Below are positions 30,593-40,145 of a stretch of DNA of 64,000 bases, in pieces. Source of the stretch: Alphaproteobacteria bacterium (GTDB lineage Bacteria > Pseudomonadota > Alphaproteobacteria > Rhizobiales > Rhizobiaceae); assembly GCA_024742485.1 (NCBI GenBank), contig JANSYK010000001.1:1178001-1242000 (forward strand), in the 5' to 3' direction. The notes beneath the pieces are model-generated. The model did not search any database. It was not told the origin of the DNA and worked only from the letters and a program-made list of their open reading frames with translations. The stretch's first letter is position 1. Every line of letters starts with the position of its first letter. A program made the translations under genes and the position numbers.

Positions 30593-31837
30593 ATGAAGAA
30601 ATATCTGATAGGGGGAGCTCTGCTGGCTTTGGCATTCAGTGCCGAAAGCAGCTTTGCGCAGGAATGTGTCATCAAGGTCGGCCGGGTGGTTCCAATCACC
30701 GGACCGCTGCTGGATATGGGGCGCGAAACCCCATGGCTGGATGAAAACAAGGTCGATCCGATCAATGCGGCTGGCGGCCTCAAGGTCGGCGATCAGATGT
30801 GCAAGATCGAATATGAGATCTACGATTCGAAGGGCACAGCGGCGGGATCCGCCGAGGCTGCAACCCGCGCCATTCTTGAAGACAAGGTGGATGTCGTCAT
30901 GGCGCAGGGCACGCCGGACACGACCAACGCACCATCCGATCTGTGCGAGCGTTACGAAGTGCCCTGCATCACGTCGGACACACCGATTGAAGCCTGGCTC
31001 TACGGCCCGGACGGCAAGCCGAAAACATTCAAATACACCCACCACTTCTTCTTTGGCGTACCGGACCTTGTCACAAACCATGTCGGCATGATCAAAGCCC
31101 TGCCCGGCGGATTCAATGGCAAGATCGGCTATCTCTATCCGAATGATCCCGATGGCGTCGTGTTTGCCTCGCTGTTTGATCCGACCTTCAAGGCGGAAGG
31201 CTGGGACCCGGTTGACCCGGGCAGGTTTGAACAGGGACTGCCGGATTTCTCCGCCATCATCAACCAGTTCAAGCGGAACCGGGTTGAGGTCGTAACCGGT
31301 GTTTTGGCCCCGCCTGATCTGCAAGCCTATCTTCAGCAGGCAGCCCAGCAGGGCTTCAAGCCGAAGATGTATATCATCGACAAGGGAACCGGCTATCCGG
31401 AGCCAATGCGGGCACTCGGGGATTTCGGCATCGATATTCTCAGCGTGAACTTCTGGTCACCCGCCTTTCCCGGCAAGTCGAAATATGGGGACTATGACGG
31501 CGCGGAACTGGTCAACCGTTACCAGACACAAAATCCAGGCAAACTCTATTCGCCGCCGCTGGCGTGGAGTGACGCCACGTGGGATGTGTTGTTTGACGCC
31601 CTGGAGCGCGCCGGAACAACCGATAGGGATGCGTTGCTGAAGGCCATTCATGAAACCGATCTCGACACGGTTGTTGGCCGCATCAAGTTCAATGACCAGA
31701 ACTATTCGGTTTCGCCGCTCGGTGGTGCACAATGGCGCCGGGATGAAGAAACCGGTGAGCTGGTCAAGGAAAATGTCTTCAACGCCGTTTATCCGGAGGT
31801 GGAGATCACCGCACCAATGCGGCTCTACCAGCAGTAA
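30593..31837 (+). CDS. Liv-type (HAAT family) ABC transporter substrate-binding protein
   Basis: Signal peptide MKKYLIGGALLALAFSAESSFAQ; CVIKVGRVVPITGPLLDMGRETPWLDENKVDPINAAGGLKVGDQ; upstream of livG/F/H/M-type genes. Confidence 0.88.
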   Translation: MKKYLIGGALLALAFSAESSFAQECVIKVGRVVPITGPLLDMGRETPWLDENKVDPINAAGGLKVGDQMCKIEYEIYDSKGTAAGSAEAATRAILEDKVDVVMAQGTPDTTNAPSDLCERYEVPCITSDTPIEAWLYGPDGKPKTFKYTHHFFFGVPDLVTNHVGMIKALPGGFNGKIGYLYPNDPDGVVFASLFDPTFKAEGWDPVDPGRFEQGLPDFSAIINQFKRNRVEVVTGVLAPPDLQAYLQQAAQQGFKPKMYIIDKGTGYPEPMRALGDFGIDILSVNFWSPAFPGKSKYGDYDGAELVNRYQTQNPGKLYSPPLAWSDATWDVLFDALERAGTTDRDALLKAIHETDLDTVVGRIKFNDQNYSVSPLGGAQWRRDEETGELVKENVFNAVYPEVEITAPMRLYQQ

Positions 31838-31847
31838 GACAATGGAT

Positions 31848-31880
31848 TGCGGGCGGCAGGAAATAGCCGCCGCCCGCAAC
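31848..31880 (+). terminator. Stem-loop after substrate-binding protein gene (attenuator / stability hairpin)
   Basis: TTGCGGGCGGC-aggaaatagcc-GCCGCCCGCAA, 11-bp perfect stem. Confidence 0.65.
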
Positions 31881-31899
31881 GTTTCGGGGAACAGAGTGA

Positions 31900-32838
31900 A
31901 TGTGCGCCGCGATCTATCGCGATTTCCAGACCCAGAAAGAGCTCGACGGCGCCTATGATGTCGAGGCATCCGTGCCCGACTTCATGGCCTATGCCCACCA
32001 GTTCATCGACGGAAGCGCCGACACACGGCGCGATCTGTTTCATCACGCCAACATCTCGTTTGGCCCCACCGTCGAGGAGTTCTGCGACATCTTTCCCGCA
32101 GACAGTCCAGGCGCACCGGTCATGATCTTCATTCATGGCGGCTATTGGCGCATGCTCGGCGCCGGTGATTTCTCTTTTGTCGCGCGCGGATTTGCGGGTC
32201 GCGGTGTCACCACGGTTGTCGCCAATTACGCCCTTTGCCCCCAGGTCAGCATTCCGGAGATCGTTCGCCAGATGAGGGCTCTTGTCTGGTGGACCTATCA
32301 CAACATTGCCGGTTTCAACGGTGACCCGGAAAACATCCATGTCAGTGGCCACTCGGCCGGCGGACACCTTGCGGCAATGTGTGCACTGACCAACTGGTCA
32401 GCCGGTTATGGCCTCCCGAGCAATGTGCTCAAGAGCGCAACGGCCATCAGCGGGTTGTTTGACCTCGAACCCATCAGCTTCACTTACCTTCAGCCGGATC
32501 TGCGGATCAGTCACGAAGACATTGCTGTCGCCTCGCCGCAGAGACTGTTGCGGAAGGTTACCACGCCGATGCTGATCACCTATGGGAGTGACGAGCCGTC
32601 CGAGTTTTCCAGGCATTCCGAGGAGTTTCTTTCAGCCTGGCGCAAAACGGGAAATCACGCCTCCTATTTCCCGCAAATAGGCCGCAACCACTTCACTGCC
32701 ATTACCGATTTGGCCGATAGCGACGCGCCGCTGACGCGAGCAATCTTTGATATCATGGATCATCGTTCCGATCCGCGTCCCATCCGCAGAAATTCCGTCC
32801 ATGCCCGTCCTGTCCCGTCGGTGCGGAGCCTGTTGTGA
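31900..32838 (+). CDS. Alpha/beta hydrolase, kynurenine formamidase-like
   Basis: HGGYW oxyanion motif (MIFIHGGYWRML), nucleophile elbow GHSAGGH; overlaps livG-type gene by 4 bp. Confidence 0.8.
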   Translation: MCAAIYRDFQTQKELDGAYDVEASVPDFMAYAHQFIDGSADTRRDLFHHANISFGPTVEEFCDIFPADSPGAPVMIFIHGGYWRMLGAGDFSFVARGFAGRGVTTVVANYALCPQVSIPEIVRQMRALVWWTYHNIAGFNGDPENIHVSGHSAGGHLAAMCALTNWSAGYGLPSNVLKSATAISGLFDLEPISFTYLQPDLRISHEDIAVASPQRLLRKVTTPMLITYGSDEPSEFSRHSEEFLSAWRKTGNHASYFPQIGRNHFTAITDLADSDAPLTRAIFDIMDHRSDPRPIRRNSVHARPVPSVRSLL

Positions 32839-33557
32839 TGGCCGATGTGCTGATGCGGACGGAAGGCCTGAACAAATCCTTCGGTGCGGTTTCGATCGCC
32901 GAAGACATCTCCTTCGATATCATCGAAGGAGAAGTTGTCGGCATTATCGGCCCGAACGGCGCCGGCAAGACGACGCTGTTTGGTCTGCTCGCAGGAACGG
33001 TGGCGCTGGATTCGGGCAGCATTGCCTTTGCCGGAAGGGATGTCACCAAATTACCGACCCATGACCGGGCCCGGTTGGGCATTGCGCGCACCTATCAAAT
33101 TCCCCGCCCCTTCACACACATGACTGTTCGGGAGAATTTGCAGGTGGCCGCCCTTTTTGCAGGCCAGCTGGAGCAGGCCGAATGCGATGAATGGGTCGAT
33201 CAGGTGCTTGAATTCACCGGGTTGAAAAAAGAACATGCGATGCTCGCCGGACGCCTGCCCCTGCTTGGGCGAAAACGTCACGAACTGGCGCGTGCTTTGG
33301 CAACGCGGCCAAGCCTGCTTTTGATCGATGAAGTCGCCGCCGGTCTGACCGATGCCGAAGTCGATGACTTCATCGACCTCATCGGCCGCATCAAGCGGGC
33401 CGGCATCACGGTGATCTGGATCGAGCATGTCATGAAAACCATGCTCCGGGCGACGGATCGGCTCATGGCCCTGTCCGGCGGCCAGATCATTGCCCAGGGC
33501 CCGCCTGACCATGTCATCAAAACGCCAGAGGTGCAGCGTGTCTACCTTGGTGCGTAA
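32838..33557 (+). CDS. Liv-type ABC transporter ATP-binding protein (LivG-like)
   Basis: GPNGAGKTTLFGLLAGTV, HELARALATRPSLLLIDEVAAGLTDAEVDDF. Confidence 0.92.
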   Translation: MADVLMRTEGLNKSFGAVSIAEDISFDIIEGEVVGIIGPNGAGKTTLFGLLAGTVALDSGSIAFAGRDVTKLPTHDRARLGIARTYQIPRPFTHMTVRENLQVAALFAGQLEQAECDEWVDQVLEFTGLKKEHAMLAGRLPLLGRKRHELARALATRPSLLLIDEVAAGLTDAEVDDFIDLIGRIKRAGITVIWIEHVMKTMLRATDRLMALSGGQIIAQGPPDHVIKTPEVQRVYLGA

Positions 33558-34338
33558 AGGGAACCTCTTCTCCCAACCGGGCCGTGACGGACAATATCCG
33601 ATCCTCACGGTGGAAAACCTGTCGGCATGGTATGGCGAATTGCAGGCCCTGTTCGACGTCGGCTTTTCCGTCAACACCGGTGAGGTGGTGTCGGTGATTG
33701 GCGCAAACGGTGCGGGCAAATCGACATTGCTGCGATCCATTACCGGCATGATGAACCGGGGAAAAACCGCCAAGATTGAAGGCCGCATCGATTGTCAGGG
33801 CCGCCGCCTGGACAAGCTGCGCACGGAAAAGATCGTCGAAACCGGAGTCACCATGGTGCCGGAAGGCAGGATGCTCTTTCAGCGAATGACTGTTTCGGAG
33901 AACCTCCTGGTCGGTGCGCACTTGCCGAGGGCGCGCGAAATGGCCCCGGAGAAGCTGGAGGAAATCTTCGCGTTTTTTCCGCGCCTGAGCGAGCGTAAGA
34001 ACCAGCCGGTCAGCCAGATGTCCGGCGGCGAGCAGCAGATGGTGGCCATTGGCCGCGCCCTGATGTCCCAGCCTTCGGTGATCCTGTTTGATGAATTGTC
34101 GCTCGGTCTTGCCCCGATTATTGTCGATGACATCTATGAAAAGGTCCGGCAGATCAACCAGAGCGGTGTGACCTGCCTGGTGATCGAGCAGGATATGCGG
34201 CGTGCCCTGGATGTTGCGGACTATGTTCTGGTGATGCTGGAAGGCCGTATTGTTCTGGATGGTCGCCCCGAGGAGCTGTCGGTGGATGCCATAACCGATG
34301 CGTATTTCGGCACGCATGAGGCCGGGGGGCACGCATGA
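33538..34338 (+). CDS. Liv-type ABC transporter ATP-binding protein (LivF-like)
   Basis: LSAWYGELQALFDVGFSVNTGEVVSVIGANGAGKSTLLRSITGM, MSGGEQQMVAIGRALMSQPSVILFDELSLGLAP. GTG start inferred at 33538; ORF opens at 33490. Confidence 0.9.
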   Translation: MSTLVRKGNLFSQPGRDGQYPILTVENLSAWYGELQALFDVGFSVNTGEVVSVIGANGAGKSTLLRSITGMMNRGKTAKIEGRIDCQGRRLDKLRTEKIVETGVTMVPEGRMLFQRMTVSENLLVGAHLPRAREMAPEKLEEIFAFFPRLSERKNQPVSQMSGGEQQMVAIGRALMSQPSVILFDELSLGLAPIIVDDIYEKVRQINQSGVTCLVIEQDMRRALDVADYVLVMLEGRIVLDGRPEELSVDAITDAYFGTHEAGGHA

Positions 34339-35267
34339 GCGATCTGCCATTTGAAGAAGCCGTCTACTGGACGTTGATCGACCTGGCCAATGCCTTTCTG
34401 ACCGGGACATTCATTGGCGGCTACTACGCAATCCTGTCGATGGGCCTGGCGCTCTCCTTCGGCGTGATGCGCTTGGTCAATCTTGCCCATGGCGAGTTTC
34501 TGATCGTCGGTGCCTATTTGTCGGCGGTCATTCTCCAGATCCTGCCGATCCCGCCCTTCTTTGTCCTGATCGTGGTGGTGCCCATCATGTTCGGCATCGG
34601 CTACGCGTTACAGCGCTTTTTGTTGAATCATGTTTCCGTTCAGGCAATGGAACGACGCGGCATGTCGGCCAATTTCGGGCTGATGGCGCCCATATTGGTG
34701 ACATTTGGCCTCGGCATCTTCATCTCGCATCTTCTGTTTGCGATCTTTGCAACGGATGCGATGTCGATCAAGAACTCACTGGCCTTTTCGGCAATCCGTC
34801 TCAGCATGGATCTGTCCATTTCAACATTGCGGTTCATTTTTTTCCTGGTGGCAATCGCCATGCTCATCCTGCTCCAGGTGTTTCTGCGCTATTCAGCCAC
34901 CGGGCGCGCCATCCGCGCCGCGTCGGACAACCCGACCTATGCCGCGCTGATGGGCATCCGCACAGACCACATCTTTGCTATCGCTCTGGGAATATCACTG
35001 GCAATAAGCGGTGTTGCCGGCTTCATGATCGGCATGACCCGGACATTCCAGCCCTTCGATGGACCGCAATTCATTCTGGTGGCCTTTGGGGTCGTGATCA
35101 TCGGCGGCATGAACTCCATAACCGGCAGTCTCGTCGGCGGCATCCTCCTTGGTATCGTTCAAGTTCTCGCAGGCACCTATTTTGGTCCTTCGGCACAGCT
35201 TGTGGGCGGATACATGCTCGTGCTGGCGGTCCTCGCCTTCTTCCGCGAAGGACTGTTTTCGCGATGA
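34335..35267 (+). CDS. Liv-type ABC transporter permease (LivH-like)
   Basis: FIGGYYAILSMGLALSFGVMRLVNLAHGEFLIVGAYL; RAASDNPTYAALMGIRTDHIFAIALGISLAISGVAGFMIG. Confidence 0.92.
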   Translation: MSDLPFEEAVYWTLIDLANAFLTGTFIGGYYAILSMGLALSFGVMRLVNLAHGEFLIVGAYLSAVILQILPIPPFFVLIVVVPIMFGIGYALQRFLLNHVSVQAMERRGMSANFGLMAPILVTFGLGIFISHLLFAIFATDAMSIKNSLAFSAIRLSMDLSISTLRFIFFLVAIAMLILLQVFLRYSATGRAIRAASDNPTYAALMGIRTDHIFAIALGISLAISGVAGFMIGMTRTFQPFDGPQFILVAFGVVIIGGMNSITGSLVGGILLGIVQVLAGTYFGPSAQLVGGYMLVLAVLAFFREGLFSR

Positions 35268-37225
35268 TCGGACGATTCCTCAACCAGATCGCGGAACCCG
35301 TAACGTCACGGTGGCTGATTGCCGTGCTGCTCGTGATCCTGATTCTGTTTCCCTGGGCGATGGGCGAAGGTGGCCGCTACTACACCGTGCTTCTGATGAC
35401 GGTGTTCATCTTCGCAACGCTCGGTCACGCCTGGAACCTTCTGGCCGGATTCTGCGGTCTGCTGTCATTCGGAATTCAGGTCTATATCGGTCTTGGAGGC
35501 TTCACGGTCGCCATCCTGAAATACTATCTGAACGTGCCTGTATGGTGGGCAATGATACTCAGTATCATCGTGACGGCAGCCATGGCCCTGCTCATGGCCG
35601 TGCCCCTGTCAAGCCAGCATGGCCGTCGCAACACGTGGATTGGTGTCATTGTCGCGGTGGTTCTGTGGATCATCTACGAGATCATCATCGTCTACAATCC
35701 TGGCGCGGATTTGTTCGGCGGCGCCTATATCCGCCGCGTCATCATCCTGTTCGGGATTTTCCTGGGCGCCCTGCCCCTGCTGAAATTGCAGGGCGCCTAT
35801 TTTGCCGTCGCCACATGGCTGATTGCTGCAGCCGTTGCATCGATCTTCAATGAATGGCGGGTGGTGGGCGCCGGTGGCGGAATGAACATCGCCAATGAAA
35901 CCACCGTAATGGGCCGCTACTATGCCGGCCTGATCCTGCTGGTGGTGGCGACCGGCGTGGTCTGGTGGCTCCTGAACAGCCGATTCGGCCAGGCGCTCAC
36001 CGCGGTGCGGGACGATGAGGAAGCGGCGACGGCCATCGGCATCGATATTCGCCTGATCAAGTCCATGGTGTTTTTGATCTCGGCACCAATGGCCGGACTT
36101 GCAGCGGCGCTCTACTACATCGACGCCGTGACGATTACGCCGCCGGACGCCTTTCATATCCGTTGGTCGGCCTATGCGGTTTTCGTCGTCGTCGCAGGTG
36201 GTATGGGCACGCTTTCGGGACCGATTATCGGTGCGATCGTCTTCATCATCGTGCAGCGCTTTCTGGTTGGCATTTGGAGCGGCGGCGATCTGACGCTCGG
36301 CATCGCGGCCGTTCTGCTCATTTTGCTGCTGCCACGCGGGATAGCCGGCTTTTTGAGCGATCTACGGGAATCCGCCTCCAACGCGGCGTCAAAAGCGACT
36401 GTGCCGCAGGCCGGGCTGGGCGCATCGACCGGCGCCGTGGTTTCGGTAAGCCTGGTTCCGTCCAGCCCTGCTTTGCATCTGCTTCCCGGAACTGCACAAT
36501 GGCGCAATCTACGTGTGGGCATGTCATCGGTTGCGCAACGCATTGCCGCTGAACGACCGGACACGCTGGTCATCTTGAGCAATCACCGCGCACCGCCGTC
36601 CGAGGGACGGACAGCAGCGCATCTGAGCGGCAATCTTCGCGACCCGGATTTTTCGACCTTTGGAGATATTGGCTTCGACATTCAAAACGACCTGCCTCTG
36701 GCCCAGGCGCTCGAACAGGCAGGCCTGCGAACACACGCGCCCGCCCGGGCGGAAAATGTCGTCGACGGCGGCGCCATGGCCGCGCTTGCCCAGATTGACC
36801 GCAATCACAGCCTGCCCGTGGTGGTCGTCGATCTGAGCGGACTGGCTCCGAGCGATGCGCATGGTGTTGGCCAAAAGCTCAAACAGGCGGCTCAGGATCT
36901 GGGCCGCCGGATTGCCGTGCTCGGCTTGAGCGGCCTTTCCGGCTCCGCGCTCAAACCGGACATAAACAGTGATCCGGGCCACCTCGCATCCGCGGACGAT
37001 GATCAGGCCAATCGTCAGATACTCGGCTGGTTCCAATCCGGCGACGATGCCGGACTGCAAAGCGGACTGCGCAGCCTGGCCACCGGCCGGGGCATTGAAA
37101 ATCATGGTGCCGTTCTCACGGCGATCAGTGGTCTGGCATCCGGCAAGGCCGATGTGTTGTGCTATGGCGCGATCTTCGGAGCCGGGGCTGCGGTCGTGGA
37201 CTTTCCAGCAGGGAGCACCCCATGA
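35264..37225 (+). CDS. Liv-type ABC permease (LivM-like) fused to C-terminal AmnA-like (LigB superfamily) domain
   Basis: N-terminal ~365 aa LivM-like (FIFATLGHAWNLLAGFCGLLSFG...AVRDDEEAATAIGIDIRLIK...AGGMGTLSGPIIGAIVF). After a ~25-aa linker, ~262 aa co-linear with AmnA at 29752: GRRIAVLGLSGLSGSALKPDINSDPGHLASADDDQANRQILGWFQSG...VLCYGAIFGAGAAVVDF. One uninterrupted ORF; domain boundary near 36437. Confidence 0.87.
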   Translation: MIGRFLNQIAEPVTSRWLIAVLLVILILFPWAMGEGGRYYTVLLMTVFIFATLGHAWNLLAGFCGLLSFGIQVYIGLGGFTVAILKYYLNVPVWWAMILSIIVTAAMALLMAVPLSSQHGRRNTWIGVIVAVVLWIIYEIIIVYNPGADLFGGAYIRRVIILFGIFLGALPLLKLQGAYFAVATWLIAAAVASIFNEWRVVGAGGGMNIANETTVMGRYYAGLILLVVATGVVWWLLNSRFGQALTAVRDDEEAATAIGIDIRLIKSMVFLISAPMAGLAAALYYIDAVTITPPDAFHIRWSAYAVFVVVAGGMGTLSGPIIGAIVFIIVQRFLVGIWSGGDLTLGIAAVLLILLLPRGIAGFLSDLRESASNAASKATVPQAGLGASTGAVVSVSLVPSSPALHLLPGTAQWRNLRVGMSSVAQRIAAERPDTLVILSNHRAPPSEGRTAAHLSGNLRDPDFSTFGDIGFDIQNDLPLAQALEQAGLRTHAPARAENVVDGGAMAALAQIDRNHSLPVVVVDLSGLAPSDAHGVGQKLKQAAQDLGRRIAVLGLSGLSGSALKPDINSDPGHLASADDDQANRQILGWFQSGDDAGLQSGLRSLATGRGIENHGAVLTAISGLASGKADVLCYGAIFGAGAAVVDFPAGSTP

Positions 37226-38682
37226 AGGACATCCTGAATTTCATCGACGGAGCCTATTGCGAGGGAAGCATCGGACGCTGGTTCGACGATATCGATCCCT
37301 GCACCGGTCAGGCCCATGCCCGTATATCGGAAGCTGGCAGCGACGACGTCAATCGCGCCGTCAGTGCCGCCCGCAACGCCCTGTCGGGACCCTGGTCCCA
37401 GATGCCGCAGGCGGCACGATCCGCAATGATTCGTGCTGTCGCAGAAGAAATTGACAACCGTTTCAACGCCTTCCTTGAAGCCGAGGTCGCCGATACGGGC
37501 AAACCGCACAGCCTGGCAAGCGTGGTCGATATCCCCAGGGGAGCGGCGAATTTTCGCATCTTTGCCGACATCATCGCCAATCTGTCGGAGCATGCATTTC
37601 CGATGGACACGCCCGATGGCGGCCGCGCATTGAATTACACCTCACGCCGACCGAAGGGCGTCGTCGCGGTGATCAGCCCATGGAACCTCCCTCTCCTGTT
37701 GATGACGTGGAAGGTCGCACCGGCGCTGGCTTGCGGAAACGCCGTGGTTGCCAAGCCGTCGGAAGAAACGCCGGCCACCTGTGCCCTGCTTGGCGACGTG
37801 ATGAATTCTGTCGGGATACCGCCGGGCGTCTTTAATGTCGTTCACGGATTTGGTCCGGGCTCCGCCGGAGAAGCGCTTACGAAACACCCCGGCGTGGATG
37901 CAATCACATTTACCGGCGAGACCCGCACCGGCGAGGCCATCATGAAAGCCGCTGCCGCGGGCACGCGTGATATATCGTCCGAACTGGGCGGCAAGAACGC
38001 CGCGCTGGTTTTTGCCGATTGCGATATTGATGCGGCCGTTGAAGGCACCGTTCGTTCCACCTTCACCAATTGCGGTCAGGTCTGTTTGTGCACTGAGCGT
38101 GTCTATGTCGAACGTCCGATCTTCAATGCGTTTGTCGACAGGCTGAAAGCCGAAGCCGAGAAATTGCATCCGGGTGCACCGACCGATGCGAAAACCGGTA
38201 TCGGTCCGCTAATATCAGCTGAACATCGGGACAAGGTGACCGGATATTTCGAACGGGCACGGGCGGCAGGCGCCACAGTCGTCACCGGTGGCGACGTTCC
38301 GGTGATTGATGGTGATCTCGCCAACGGCTTCTGGGTACGTCCAACCATTTGGACGGGTCTTGCCGAAGACAGTCCGCTGGTCAAGGAAGAGATTTTCGGA
38401 CCCGTCTGCCACATTGCCCCATTCGACAGCGAAGAGGAAGCATTGCACCTGGCCAATGACACCGATTACGGCCTGGCCGCGACGCTTTGGACCCGTGACC
38501 TTAGTCGGACTCACAGGATCGCTCCACGGCTGGAGGCCGGTATTGTCTGGGTCAACACATGGAACCTGCGCGACCTTCGAACCCCCTTTGGCGGTTCCAA
38601 ACAGTCCGGCATCGGACGCGAGGGTGGTGCCTATTCGCTCGAATTCTATTCTGAACTTTCCAATATCTGCATCAAGATGTGA
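37222..38682 (+). CDS. amnC: Aldehyde dehydrogenase, probable 2-aminomuconic (hydroxymuconic) semialdehyde dehydrogenase
   Basis: ALDH motifs (VISPWNLPLLLMTWKVAPALACGNAVVAKPSEETPATCALL, SELGGKNAALVFADCDID, FTNCGQVCLCTERVYV); ATGA overlap with upstream fusion gene. Confidence 0.85.
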   Translation: MKDILNFIDGAYCEGSIGRWFDDIDPCTGQAHARISEAGSDDVNRAVSAARNALSGPWSQMPQAARSAMIRAVAEEIDNRFNAFLEAEVADTGKPHSLASVVDIPRGAANFRIFADIIANLSEHAFPMDTPDGGRALNYTSRRPKGVVAVISPWNLPLLLMTWKVAPALACGNAVVAKPSEETPATCALLGDVMNSVGIPPGVFNVVHGFGPGSAGEALTKHPGVDAITFTGETRTGEAIMKAAAAGTRDISSELGGKNAALVFADCDIDAAVEGTVRSTFTNCGQVCLCTERVYVERPIFNAFVDRLKAEAEKLHPGAPTDAKTGIGPLISAEHRDKVTGYFERARAAGATVVTGGDVPVIDGDLANGFWVRPTIWTGLAEDSPLVKEEIFGPVCHIAPFDSEEEALHLANDTDYGLAATLWTRDLSRTHRIAPRLEAGIVWVNTWNLRDLRTPFGGSKQSGIGREGGAYSLEFYSELSNICIKM

Positions 38683-38847
38683 GCTTTCAGACATGAACCG
38701 GATTCCCATTCACAATCCATTGCATCAGCGGCGAGACCGCCGACTTAAACTCGCGAACAGGCGTGTTAGAGCGGCGACCGCTACCGTGCAGAGCTCAGCT
38801 CCATGCCGCCATCTGCCGCAGGCATCGTTGATCAGCGAGGTATCATC

Positions 38848-39327
38848 TTGAACGCAATCGAAACACGCATCGCTGAAAATGGCATCGAACTCCCTCCGAC
38901 CCAACCTCCGATGGCTGCGTTGCTCAAGCCGACGCGAATTCTCGGCAGACGTCTGCTGGTGTCGGCGCAACTGCCCAAACTGGACAACCGCGTGGTGTAT
39001 ACCGGCAAGGTGGGGGGCTCGGTGGATCTCGCCACCGCACAACAGGCCACTCGCCTGTGTGCCCTCAATGTCGTGGCCCACGCGAAAGAGGCTTTGGACG
39101 GCGATCTGGGCCGCATTGAGGCCGTCGCCAATCTGCGCGGCTTTGTCAATGTCGCGCCCGGCTTCCATCAGATCGCCGAGGTGGTCAACGGCGCTTCCCA
39201 ACTCATCCTTGATGTGTTCGGACCGGAGGTTGGCGCCCATTGCCGAACCGCCGTCGGCGCCGCAAGCATGCCCTTTGACGCGACGGCAGAAATCGAGGCC
39301 GAGTTCTATCTGCGCCAGGCCGACTAG
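38848..39327 (+). CDS. RidA/YjgF family protein (YjgF chorismate-mutase-like subgroup)
   Basis: LNAIETRIAENGIELPPTQPPMAALLKPTRILGRRLLVSAQLPKLDNRVVYTGKVGGSVDLATAQQATRLCALNVVAHAKEAL; TTG start inferred, ORF opens at 38803. Confidence 0.85.
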   Translation: MNAIETRIAENGIELPPTQPPMAALLKPTRILGRRLLVSAQLPKLDNRVVYTGKVGGSVDLATAQQATRLCALNVVAHAKEALDGDLGRIEAVANLRGFVNVAPGFHQIAEVVNGASQLILDVFGPEVGAHCRTAVGAASMPFDATAEIEAEFYLRQAD

Positions 39328-39352
39328 CCATCCACGTCGACATTGGCGGGGA

Positions 39353-40066
39353 CTACTGTCCCTTGGCGCCAGGTCGGTCAGGAAGCGTCAGCGCCGCCAT
39401 GTGAAACCGCAATTGCGTGTCGTCATACCGGTATTCATTGCCGACAGGGCAGGCATTGCGTGACGCGCAGCCCTGTGACAGGCATCCATCAGACTTCATT
39501 TCATCGGCCAGATAGGTGCGGCACCGGCCAACCTCGAAATGACCGGTATCCAGTGCACCGGCAGGACAGGCCGAAAGACACGGACGGTCCTCGCAATGGT
39601 CGCACGGATGCTGCAAGTTCGATGGCTCCGGCAGTCGGATTGACCTGGTAAATCCCAGCGCGGCGCGATAGCCATGCCAAAGCCCGAATTCGGGATGAAT
39701 GAGAATGCCAAGCGGTGAAGCCTTTAGGCCTTCGCTCTGGCTGATCCAGCTCTGAAAAGGCCACCAGGGTTTTTCAAACGGGTAAAGCGCCGCACAGGAA
39801 AAGGCATCCGCAATCGGTTCCATCACCTGTTTGGACCATTCATCCAGCGGATCGCGTCCCCCATGGGCCAGCTGAAACCGCCGAAAATGCGGCCAATGTG
39901 ATGAACCAACATGGCCAACCAACACAAGGCTCTTGAGGTTTTGCCCGTCTACAGCCGGCCCGTCCACATCGAATTGCAAACCACCGCGTGCCGACAGACC
40001 ATGCTTGGCAAGGACGTCACTGATTTTGGCATAGGTCGCACCTTCATCCTGCTGGCCGTCAATCAT
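39353..40066 (-). CDS. 4Fe-4S ferredoxin-type protein
   Basis: CDHCEDRPCLSACPAGALD and CLSQGCASRNACPVG cysteine motifs; QueG/ferredoxin-like. Adjacent to mttB-like gene on the same strand. Confidence 0.78.
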   Translation of the reverse strand: MIDGQQDEGATYAKISDVLAKHGLSARGGLQFDVDGPAVDGQNLKSLVLVGHVGSSHWPHFRRFQLAHGGRDPLDEWSKQVMEPIADAFSCAALYPFEKPWWPFQSWISQSEGLKASPLGILIHPEFGLWHGYRAALGFTRSIRLPEPSNLQHPCDHCEDRPCLSACPAGALDTGHFEVGRCRTYLADEMKSDGCLSQGCASRNACPVGNEYRYDDTQLRFHMAALTLPDRPGAKGQ

Positions 40067-40145
40067 CCTTGTCTGATGCAGCGGAACGCCACACTTCCCG
40101 GTGGATGATACTGGCCACTTTTGCCCGGCCGTCCTCGGGCTTCTT

